A stretch of 64,000 bases of DNA from Dipetalonema caudispina (taxonomy: Eukaryota; Nematoda; Chromadorea; Rhabditida; Onchocercidae). The position numbers were made by a program, and so were the translations under genes. A model generated the notes under the pieces. The model was given only the letters and a program-made list of their open reading frames with translations. It searched no databases and was not told the DNA's origin. Positions 48,116-58,319 of this stretch are shown one piece after another (within the stretch, counting starts at the first letter, position 1; the number at the start of each line of letters is the position of its first letter). The stretch covers positions 44,804 to 108,803 of the forward strand of contig JABVXV010000219.1 of NCBI GenBank assembly GCA_013365325.1, read 5' to 3'.

Positions 48116-50035
48116 TCAGCCGCTAACAAATTTTATACCCTTGGAAATATTTTTTTTCAATTCTGGAATGGCAGCGTCGACAAGGCTCTGTTCGTATGCA
48201 TTAAGCTTTCCCATTCCAAGAATCTTCTCAACTCCATTTTTCTAAAGAAATTAAATTAATTAAAATTCTACAGTTTCAGGAAACATCAGTTATCCTGAAA
48301 TTACGCAACATGAAAAACTTACACCTAACTCCAATGATGTTGCAAAGTAATCCACGCCATTGCAAGCATTAGAAGCTACATATGCACACTGGACGGATTT
48401 TTCACCTCTGAGACCTTTCAGTAAACTTTCCACAAATTTTGAAGCTGCCACAGCCATTGAAAGCGTAGCCGAGCCCTAAGTTTTTCTGATAAATAATCAT
48501 AATTCCATGATGCGACATATCAAAGAACATAAATTAAACATAAAAAAAGTTAGGATTAAAGCATTAAAAGTCTAATTAATGATGATTTAGACCAAATGAA
48601 TTTACTTTTCAAAATGTGACTTTTTTTCGTGAGTCAGTCCTTATTCAATTTGATCTTATATCAGCAACACAAAGCATTTACATGGGAGTAAATAAAGAAA
48701 GGTCGAATAGATAGGAAAATGAAAATGAATGATTACTCTATTTTTAATGAAAACAACATCGGAAATTCATTCCCTAAATTAATTCCAAACAAGAATCTAC
48801 AACTTACAGCTCCAGCTTTTGCTTTCACAACTTCCGTTCCAGCATTTTGGATCCGTTCTGTTAACTTTTTCACTTCATCATCCGAGAACTTACAGGACGG
48901 TTTCGCTTGAGAAAGAACCGGAATGATAGTAATCCCAGAATGACCACCAATCACAGGTATGTTTGTTTGCTCAGCGTCTAGACTCTGAAAAAAATAAAAT
49001 ACAGAACTGACAGCAATGTTATTTGACGGTGATGTTAAAAAATCACTCCTCCGCACATTACATATACATTTTTAAGAACTATGCAAAGAACTTGAAGCAT
49101 GAAAATACTTTGGCTCCTGCAACAAATGCTGCTGATCGTACAACATCGAGTGTTGTAACACCAAATATACGTCGTGGGTCAAAGACGCCGTGTTTTTTGA
49201 AAATTTCACAAGCTATTGGAACTGTTGAGTTAATAGGATTCGTGATGATTGCAACGAAAGCTTTCGGACAATTTTTTGCGGCTGCTTCACTTAAGTCTCG
49301 TACAATGCTAGCGTTGGTATTGAACAGGTCATCACGAGTCATACCTGGAAGTAGCAGACTTCCGTTACCAATCTAAAAATGTTGTATTTTCTAACAGTGA
49401 AGTACGGCATAAATTGAAGTTCTACATAGTTCTGTACCAGGAAATTCCCGTGTCAAAAAAAAAAAAATAGAAAAAGTCAAAATCGAAAAACCTGGTTTCC
49501 GTGGTAAACCAGCAGGTATCACTACAATATCAGCACCTTGTAAAGCTTCATCCAGTTCATTTGGACCAGTGTGTCCCGTGACCTGAAATTTAAACTTCGA
49601 CTAGGAAAAAGCATACAAGCTACGACGAATAATGCAACCGATGACGAAAACTTCTAAAAATCGTGGAATTATTTAATAACTAATAAAAAATAGTTAGTAT
49701 TAAAGTACGTTAGCTCTAGTATTGATATGTGACAGATCGGCGGCTACACCTGGCGTATCTTTGACATCGTATAATGCTAACTTTGCCACATGATTATTCA
49801 TTTTTAGAAGCAGTCCAAGCGGTTGTCCAATACCACCAGCAGCACCCAATAAAGCAATCTGTAAATTAAGTTTCCGTGAAATTTCTAATTTCCCAAAAAC
49901 TTTTTAAGCTTTTCACTGTAACTCGCTTTTTAGAAACCTTACTTTAGGTGCAGAACTAGCTGAACGATGACTGCGCATCTGCAAATTTCTCGTTAATGGC
50001 TCCAAGACTGCTGACATTCTTCCAATAATTGTCAT
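48116..50035 (-). CDS. mdh-2: Mitochondrial malate dehydrogenase
   Basis: NAD-dependent oxidation of malate to oxaloacetate in the matrix (TCA cycle, malate-aspartate shuttle). Seven exons close in phase: 50035-49943, 49858-49709, 49582-49492, 49344-49109, 48984-48808, 48475-48323, 48241-48116; 341 residues, the normal length. The start lies 10 bases after a TTTTAG acceptor (likely SL site). Residues 1-30 form an Arg/Ser-rich targeting peptide. The NAD loop is [11 protein letters not shown] at about 35-45; the mobile-loop arginines are in PRKPGMTRDD; INPIN-type segment is [10 protein letters not shown]; the second substrate arginine is in [11 protein letters not shown]; the catalytic histidine is in VIGGHSG; later blocks are [20 protein letters not shown] and the C-terminal [13 protein letters not shown]. 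All catalytic residues are present, so it should be active. Confidence 0.95.
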
Positions 50036-51359
50036 TGTTACAGCTAAAACAGGAATATGATTGGTCTGTAAATATATTCTTGATCGCAGGTAGAAAAGAT
50101 ATCGAAGTAATCAATATAATATGCTGTGAAACTTCAAATGCAAGTTCAATAAATACAACGGATCTTCTAATTTAGTGAACATTAAGATATATGATTCACA
50201 GATAAATCAATATTCAATATGATCTAAGCTACTAACTTGACAACAAAACAATGTGCTTAGATACACATGTACAGTTAACATCCAGTATTACAGATCAAAC
50301 AGTTTTCAAATAATACTTGGAAAGAAATAATCGATATAATCGTTGATATTTGTTACTCTCCACATTTATCTTTCTAAGAATGTTGTAACAACCTTATCAA
50401 GTACGAAAACGATGGAAGAAGAAATCAATTATGATAATTGCGTTATCGTTGGTTATTTGCATGATAAAGAGAGGGTCAAAGTCTTCGGTTATTGACAGCA
50501 ACAGCAATATCCCCCTCCCCCTCCTCATAAATATAACGGACATTCAGGTGTGACCATCATCAAATCAATTCCTCATTATTATCAACAAATGAAGCACACT
50601 GAGACGATAATGTAAACAACAAACAAACATCGATAAAAACCACGCTATCATCCGTTGTATGTTACTTTGATGAAATGGATATCTGCTAATTAGTTGTTAA
50701 TTGATTACTGTGCTAATTAGACAATTGATTGCCCTGCAAATTCTGCTTTTACACACGATCTTACCTCCTTACTTATTACACATAGTGAAATCAATAACAA
50801 TCGATAGTTTTAATCGAGACGAAAAAGAGTGAAAGTATTTGAAGAGATGAATGCGTTGCGAAAGCTAATACAGTCCTTCTGATTCTCATTAATAGTTCTA
50901 ATGATTCCACTTCAGATACCAAACAAGTAACGTACGATTTATTACTCTTTAATTCATTCAATAATTTGTTGACCTTATGAGCAACATTTCCTGATAAATT
51001 CGCATAGTCAGTGGTAAGCATTAGTTATTTACAGCGCTAATTACACTGTTCTTGACCAACAACAATACATGACATTTGACCTTCATTCCACTCCTCAACG
51101 GAGTTGATATTAGTGTATATAAGTTGTCATCCCACAAAATGTGCTATTTATGAGTGAGTCTGTGTTTCGAGGTAGACTGTACACGGGATCTCGGTGCATT
51201 GCAGATGTACTGGTTGGTGGTTACTTATTTGTTGGAAGTTTCAACTGAAGAGGTCACTACTCATTTGATTTTTCTTAACCCTTTATGAACCGTTCATGAA
51301 GTGAATGATTGGTCACCATCCATATATTATTCATTCTATTCACGATTGAATGGAATTAA

Positions 51360-51390
<31 letters not shown>

Positions 51391-51465
51391 CAATAATTTT
51401 TATTTTTTTCTCCAAAATTTGACTTGAACAATCAATCAAGTAACATTTGAAAATTTGAATCAAAA
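50036..51465. other. Intergenic, MDH2 to Rpt2-like, with one small open frame
   Basis: Holds the MDH2 upstream region. A 76-codon minus frame at 50791-51021 (with NKLLNELKSNKSYVTCLVSE) has plausible residue composition but no recognised family, no clear splice context and no upstream signal; it is noted rather than called. A long A run lies at 51366-51390. Confidence 0.35.
51399..51404 (-). terminator. AATAAA signal after the Rpt2-like gene
   Basis: AATAAA on the minus strand begins 62 bases past the stop codon and is followed by a long T run on that strand (A on plus). It fits a polyadenylation signal. Confidence 0.45.
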
Positions 51466-54152
51466 TCACATGAAAAATTCCTCCGGTGCTTCATTTTTCT
51501 TCTGCATAATAACTCGTTCCATAGCTCTATCGAAATCTTCCAGACATACAAACTTTCTTTGCGCACGAAGTGCAAGCATTCCGGCTTCTGTACAGATTGC
51601 CTAAAAACGATGAATAAAAATAACCGGATAAAAAAATATAACCGAACGATTGAAATTAGCTACTGGATACCTTACAATCAGCTCCGGAAAGTGATAATTC
51701 TGAGGCGTATTTTTCGAATTTAACATTAGCTGCAATTTTCATTCCTGCTGTGTGTATTTGAAAAATTTTGAGTTTTGTTTTTTCATCTGGTTTTGGTAAT
51801 TCTATTTTACGATCAATACGGCCTGGCCGGATGAGTGCCGGATCTAATACATCAATCCGATTTGTTGCCATTATTACCTGCATGAAAAAAGAAGGTTATC
51901 ATTTCTTCTAACAAATAATGAGCATTATTTTTTCTATATTTTGCATCCAACATTAAATCTAGTGATTACTCAAACTATTCTGATTTATTTGGAAACGGGA
52001 ACGTCCGAAAGGTCAACTCTTATGGGATTAATTCTGTGAAAGTATTGGAAAAATATACAACTAGATCTCCGATCTTTTGAATTATACTAATGATTCACTT
52101 GATTTTTTTCATCGATTCCTTGATGAAATTTTCAGAAAACTCAACCTCTGTTAACCTCTCTCCTATTGCTCCAAATAGATTACCTTGACATCACCACGGC
52201 TTTCAAATCCATCAAGTTGATTCAACAATTCTAACATCGTTCGTTGAACTTCTCGTTCACCACCACAGGTTGTATCATATCGTTTCGTACCAACTGCATC
52301 AATTTCATCGATAAATATGATGCATGGAGCTGATTCTCTGGCCATCCGGAATAATTCTCTCAAAGAATATAAGATATTATTCGTGCATTGATTTTTTTGT
52401 GAAAAAAAAAAAAAAAAAAACCAACTTACCGTACTAATTTAGAGCCATCACCACTATTTTTCTGGATCAAATCAGCACCGGTAACTCGGATAAATGTTGC
52501 CGATGTACTATGTGCTACCGCTTTAGCTAGTAAAGTTTTTCCTGCAAAAATAACGGTCACTCTTCAAGATCATTAAAGCTTAAAATGTTTTGGTATACAA
52601 TCATCAGATCCTTTCCCAAATCATTTTAGTATAATAGATGTTTATTCTGGAAATGGCGGAAAAGTCCGTTTTCAAAATTTTCATGAATCAATGATGCCAT
52701 TATCTATTAGCATTTATAATGTTATTAAGTAACATTATAAAGAGTCTTTCTTATTATATGTCTTCTTAAAGCTCTTAATGGATTGCCATTATATTGTAAA
52801 TTTCAATTTGCCAGTAGTATTTCATTTCATTTTTTTCCAAAATATATTAACGCTAAAAGCAACCTGTTCCCGGTTCGCCAAACAAAATGACACCTTTTGG
52901 AGGTGTAATGCCCATTTCTTCATAATATTCCGGATGAACAAGCGGTAATTCAACAGTTTCTTTGATTTCCTGAATTTGTTCCTCCAATCCTCCAATATCC
53001 TGTATTTGTTTAAATCATTAAGATAATGTTAATGGAAGTTTTCCAGAATGTCAAAGAATAGTGGTCAAAACGTTGAGCTATCCTCTCCAGAAAATAACGA
53101 TAGACTATGTTTATATTTTTCAATCAATATATATCTTTCAGAGTAATTTAAAAAGGTCACTTCAAAATCTGAAGACAAATCAGTAAATAAATTTTGGAAG
53201 TTTTCCCATTATAGATTTTGAATTTAAATTTAAAACTGACATCGAAAGATTCTTTAGGTGCTTTTTCAAGTTTATTAATGATCGAATTAGAAGCATCAAT
53301 GCTATCGTGCAATACTCCAACCACTGCAACTGGAACATTCTTCAATGATCCTTGAGCTTTTACCATAACCAAAGCACCGATCCGGATTAGATCCTTATCA
53401 ACAATTGATAATATCGGAATGTACCATTCCCGTTTGTTACCTTCGATAACCACTACAGCATGCTGTAATAATGAGAAAACTGTTTGAATATAACAACGTA
53501 TAGTTTTAGCTGAATTTAAAAAGAACGTGAAAAATTAAGCCTACACTTTTTATGATTACAGATATTAATTAAACAAAATTTGTTTATCTCTGTAGAAATG
53601 TTCAAATTCCTATCTCCTTCCGCAATTTTTTCAATCCTTTTGTATCATTTCAATACATAATTAATTCTACCTTTTCATCGAGGAAAAGTTCATGAATTCG
53701 AGCAAGTGCAATAGGTGAGCCACGTAATGCATTTACAGTTTTACGTTCCTTCCTTTGTTGTTCACTGATTGATCCATGTTTTCCTTGACGTTGAATAAAT
53801 TCTTTTTCCAACAACAAATAGTCTTTTATACGACTCATTCGTAAGAGTTTCAGATAACAATGTCTTCGTGGCATCGCTGAAATGACACTTTCAAATACTA
53901 AATACTACACCAATAATATATCAAATAAGGATGAATTACTAATTGATTCATTTTCCGCTTATTAGCAAGCGATCAAACTGTTGGCATAATTTATTGAAGA
54001 ATTTTTTTTTTAGATATAGATTATGATTCTCCACCTTGTGGTAATTTATTGGCTGTATCTTGAGGTCGTTGTGGTTTACGAGCAGTTTTCATTAAGGCAT
54101 GTTGTGGCATTGCCACTCCTTTTTTATCTGGCCTAGATACCTGATTGCCCAT
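51466..54152 (-). CDS. Divergent 26S proteasome ATPase, Rpt2 (PSMC1) type
   Basis: Member of the hexameric AAA+ ring that unfolds ubiquitinated substrates. Eight exons close in phase: 54152-54035, 53876-53671, 53462-53241, 52999-52864, 52541-52430, 52358-52184, 51877-51671, 51600-51466; 436 residues, near the canonical 440. The N-terminal MGNQVSR keeps the Rpt2 myristoylation glycine. [19 protein letters not shown] is Rpt2-specific. Walker A is GEPGTGKT (223-230), Walker B IIFIDEID (278-285), then [20 protein letters not shown], and the arginine-finger block [18 protein letters not shown]. Divergent features: pore loop 1 reads LIQKNSGDG where Rpt2 has LIQKYLGDG, and the C-terminus is EEFFM where Rpt2 ends in a Leu-Tyr-Leu HbYX tail; the OB-domain region is also diverged. 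It is probably a paralogue with a specialised role, unless it is this worm's only Rpt2. A symbol is withheld for that reason. Confidence 0.9.
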
Positions 54153-54788
54153 TTTATCTCCAAATATGGGTAACCTATTCGTACGATGCTGTTCAATACG
54201 ATAGTTGACAACAAATGAGTAACAATATTCTTCCTTAAAAAGCTTAATTATTCAACTGATTCTACCGCACAGAACGTAGGTACAACTAAAGAAATAACGC
54301 TAACTTTATCAAACCGCTCATTTTATATACCATACAACCGATATTAATCATTTCAGTTTAGCAAAATATTGATTCTGTCGAGAGATTAACAATCATTTCT
54401 GTGACTGATAATTGCAGAACGAAACGATGATAGGTTCATAAGAACATCTTTTTGTGAGTTTTACGATAGATTCATGAAGACGTTACATGTCATGAGTTAG
54501 TTTGACCCGTGATCTATACCAATAAATGGAATTTCGACGCAACTGCTTCACCTGACTTTTCGAATGTGTTAAACGGGAAAAACCATTTTGTTCCCTGTAT
54601 CCCTCCTTATCAAACCCTTATTGTTATGCATTTCAAACTTGTATTACAAAATTTTGTATTTGAATGATCATTTCGTAAAATGGATAAGATATTTGGTAGC
54701 TTCATGAAAGATGCATATCCATGATTCTTTGGCTGGAAGCATTAAATGGCTATGAAATCAGTACAGTACTCCTTGTATCCTCTTTTTA

Positions 54789-56087
54789 TCATTTCTTCGT
54801 TTCACTTTCACCTTCACCAACCTCTTCTTTCTTCTCCTGAAAATTTCCTCTTTTTTTCAATTATTCAATCAAAAAAGCTTAGAAAATTCAAAGTACTGAA
54901 TTCAATCCTTTAAACGTTTAAGAGAAATATGTTAAGCCTTTGAAAGATAAGAAGATGTTGTAATTCCCCGGGAGATTCTAATCAAAGTATCTGTCATCTT
55001 CGGAGCTATCCTCCCATATTTCTTCCATTCTTGAACACCTCTCGAGAAAATTACAATTTAATGAACTTGAAGTGTACACACACACACACAAGTGCACATA
55101 TATCCGTACAGACATTAAACACGTACCGTCTCACTCTCCTTCTTATCCGATTTATCTTCCTTTTTATCCGTCTCTCCCTCCTTCTTATTTTCTTCTGCCT
55201 TCTTTTCTTCCTTTTCCTCTTTCTTTTCCTCCTTCTTATCGTCCTCCTTCTTTTCCTCCTTTTTTTCATCATCTTCTTTTTTTTCTTCCTTCTTTTCCTC
55301 CTTTTCAGCCTCCTTCTTTCCTTCCTCTTTTTCTTCATTCAGTGGCGCTTCTTGTGTTGCCATCACGTTCATCTCATTTGGAGCCTTTTGATCACTTTGA
55401 GTCTAAAACGACAATTTATCAATGTTAATTTCAATAATACGTCACAATGACGTCACACGTGATTCTACGTATCTCACCCACTATCAGATAAACCAATTCA
55501 AATCCAAAATATGTACAATCGAAGTTATCATAAATGTGGTGATGATATTAACCATTGCTGTATTTCTTGCTTCTTTTTTAGATTCTTCCTTCTTTATATC
55601 CTCTTTCTTTGAGCCTTCTTTCTTTGAACTCTCTTTCTTTGATTTTCCCTTTTCTTCAGCCTGAAATTTCAAACTTTCACTAATTTAATACTTCTTCATC
55701 CTTGTTCAAATTTCACACACATAGATAATTTCAACCATACTTTAAATAAAGAGTTAAACTTGGAGTATTCAGTAGTGCTAGACTTCTTGGAAAAGATGGA
55801 ATAAGGAAATTTATGATATTTATATATGACTTACTACTGTATATTTGGTCACAAATTACCGCTCTAAATACTACCACTAAATGTATTTGTATTGAATTAC
55901 TGAAATGACTTACTTCTTTTGCAGATTCTTTCTTCTCTTCTCCTTCTTTCTTCTTTTCTCCTTCACCTTCTTCCAACATAGATTGTGTCTTTTGTTCATC
56001 CATTGGAGGCAGAATTGTTGGTGCTACTAATGGTTGTCCAGCAGCAATTGCTGTATTGTTGACTCTAAATTTACTCAGTTTTTTGAC
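54789..56087 (-). CDS. Lysine/glutamate-rich (KEKE) low-complexity protein, N-terminus unresolved
   Basis: Four exons close in phase 0: 56087-55914, 55660-55553, 55402-55127, 54836-54789, giving 201 residues plus a missing start exon further right. The first visible exon, after a CTTATAG acceptor, begins VKKLSKFRVNNTAIAAGQPL and passes APTILPPMDEQ before turning charged. The remainder is almost only Lys and Glu with some Ser, Asp and Ala (KSKKESSKKEGSKKE, then repeated EEKKEEKKEDD-type units), ending GEGESETKK. Such KEKE runs form extended or coiled-coil structure and occur in proteasome-associated proteins, chaperones and cytoskeletal proteins. No catalytic domain is seen and I do not recognise the family. 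It ends about 0.64 kb upstream of the Rpt2-like start on the same strand. Clean splice sites and constant phase support a real gene. Confidence 0.65.
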
Positions 56088-56164
56088 CTATAAGAGGTCA
56101 CTTATGGTCAAAGTGGAAAATTCTAGACGGTGAGTAGAACTTCTGACTGTCCTGGATTGAATTA

Positions 56165-56581
56165 TTGCAGAAGTATTTAATTTCTGATAATGAACGATTC
56201 TTTTCATTTTCATCTAAAATTATTTATAAATGTATCGCTAAAACATTGCTGATCATAGTTCAATTGCCTTCATATCAGATAATTAACTCTTCCTATGAAT
56301 CACTCCAAATGAAAACTTCCATTTCTAATTTAACTTTATCATCGAATATGAAGAAAAGGAAACTTTTTCTTGCTACATTGTATGATAGCGATCAGAATAA
56401 AGACTGTTATGACGGCCATGCTGAAGGTTTGATGAGCGATCATTGTAATAAGCATTGTTTCATCGATCATCTTTCTGATATATATATTTTTTTTTTTTTC
56501 ACCCTTTTAAATATGTCTTCTGTATCAATAAATGGCCTTAGAAATAGGTATACCAAAAGTTACGTTCGGATGATGTGTTAA
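56165..56581 (+). CDS. Hypothetical ORF, 138 codons, low support
   Basis: An uninterrupted plus-strand frame longer than most in this AT-rich window. It follows an ATTATTGCAG acceptor-like sequence and contains a charged stretch (MKKRKLFLATLYDSDQNKD, then HAEGLMSDHCNKHC). The last third turns hydrophobic through a T run. No domain is recognised. It lies opposite the region where the start exon of the KEKE gene must be, so it may be a chance frame. Confidence 0.2.
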   Translation: MQKYLISDNERFFSFSSKIIYKCIAKTLLIIVQLPSYQIINSSYESLQMKTSISNLTLSSNMKKRKLFLATLYDSDQNKDCYDGHAEGLMSDHCNKHCFIDHLSDIYIFFFFTLLNMSSVSINGLRNRYTKSYVRMMC

Positions 56582-57009
56582 GTTTCGAAAGCTGAAGTTT
56601 GTTGTCAGCTTTTGAATAGCAAGGATACTTCAATGGGACGAATCTGTTCGTTGAACAATCTTCTAACTTTGGTTAGTAACCAGGGATTTCCCTCAAAGCA
56701 AGAGACACAAAGTTTAAACCTCCAGCCGTCTTATGTATTTAATGAAAACTTACAATAAAATTTCATTCATCCTACTACATCTTTTAAAACTTCCAATATC
56801 TTTGCATAATTTTAACATCCTCTTTTCAATAATACTACATTAATAGAAACGTAATACATTCAATATCACGCATCCATTTGTTGAACAAAACATCAGAGGG
56901 CATACGACGCGTTGAATTGCGCTTTTAAACATTATCATCGTTATCAGCACGTTTCGATAAGAGAATTACGTCATATTTTGCATTACACTTTTTGACTTTT
57001 CGACGGTCC

Positions 57010-57189
57010 TCAAAAAAAGAAAAAAAAATTATAAGTGAAGTAATATGTTTGTATTGCTCGTTCATTGCTTTTTGAGGCTTCTTCATTTTTCAGCGCAAAT
57101 TTATTGCCTTTCATATATTCGCCATAGATATCATCCTCAATCATCAGACCCTTAAATTTTGATGCTGAAATTCTGTTCATTCGACACAT
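57010..57189 (-). CDS. Small hypothetical ORF, 59 residues
   Basis: A minus-strand ATG frame with exon-like residue composition over its first 45 codons (MCRMNRISASKFKGLMIEDD, then GEYMKGNKFALKNEE) before it runs into a phenylalanine run at a T tract. It could be an isolated small gene or a 5' exon belonging to the KEKE gene, but no donor gives the required phase. No family is recognised. Confidence 0.2.
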   Translation of the reverse strand: MCRMNRISASKFKGLMIEDDIYGEYMKGNKFALKNEEASKSNERAIQTYYFTYNFFFFF

Positions 57190-57737
57190 CCTAATTAAGA
57201 TTTGTAGTATTTACTTTATTTATTTCACTTCAAATATAAAAATTAAATATAAGTTATTTATTTAATCTAAAACTATCTGACCAATGTCGCCTTACAATCA
57301 TTCAAGAAGCGTTTGAGATTATGTGATCTTATCAACATAAGTATACTTTTAGATGAAGCACTGAGCAGAATAACGTGGGCACAAACAATTAACAAATTAC
57401 ACTGTAAATAAGTATAATCTTTGATAATTTTCAAGCTTTCTCGGATAACGTAAGTTCACGTGTCTCAATATATGCTTCAAAGAATGCTCACGTTCGATTT
57501 CCTCTTTCGTTACTTTTTTTCTTTATACTAGAAATTTTTTAAATACAAATTTATCTCCTTTCAAGGATCCTTCTAGTCATATAATCACATAACTTTTGCT
57601 ATAGAATTTTTCTCAATAAAATATTTACTGTTTGAAGTTTTAATTTACAACTGAACAATCAGCAATTTATTTGCTTCCAAATATTTTCTCTGAAAATTTG
57701 AGTTCCAATCAACAAAAGTTTAAAATCATAATTTAAT

Positions 57738-58081
57738 TTAAATTAAAACAGAGATGTCGAATGCATTTCTCCCTCTGTTTAATCGACTAATAAGTGCAAT
57801 GTCTTGCAACCATTGTTGCAAGAAATATTCTCCCATATTAATAGTTCGATATTCAAAACCATTCTGTAATGAATTTATTGAATTTGAAACATTGCATTCT
57901 TCCTGATACTGAGTAAATGAAATAATAATAAGTGAATTCGCCACGATCATTCCTTTTCTTTGATATTGCGACGATTGGCATTTCAAAAACGAAATAATTT
58001 TGCATGGACTAAAAATTTGCATAACTATGAAATTCAAATTATGGAATTTAAATTCTTCCAAAGGATTTGCAATCCTGCAAA
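57738..58081 (-). CDS. Hypothetical terminal exon or small gene
   Basis: A minus-strand open frame begins after a strong TATTTTTGCAG acceptor and runs about 113 codons to TAA. It reads IANPLEEFKFHNLNF near its start, CQSSQYQRKGMIVANSL in the middle and EYFLQQWLQDIALISRLNR near its end. The mixed, non-repetitive composition looks like protein. An internal ATG near 58022 could be a start if there is no upstream exon. It lies divergent to the BTB gene. No family is recognised. Confidence 0.35.
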
Positions 58082-58319
58082 AATACAAACATTGATATAA
58101 ACAACTTTCTAGCAGTTTAAACGTATATAAATATCCAAAATTTTACATATATTAGTTTCAGATAAGCATTGTTTCTTGACGTGTGGTAAATCAACAAAAA
58201 ACTATAATGACAAAAGCAACAAAGGTATTTTTTGTGGAGATTTTAAATTAAAATAACATTTAAATTAATCCAAGTGTTGAAGAGTTTCGATTTGAACTCA
58301 AATAAAGTTGAACAGTGAA

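Noticed and set aside
55031..55450. Long plus-strand frames rich in Leu/Phe or Pro/Ser
   Set aside because: They are antisense shadows of the Lys/Glu-rich exon 55402-55127; their composition follows directly from the GAA/AAG repeats on the other strand.
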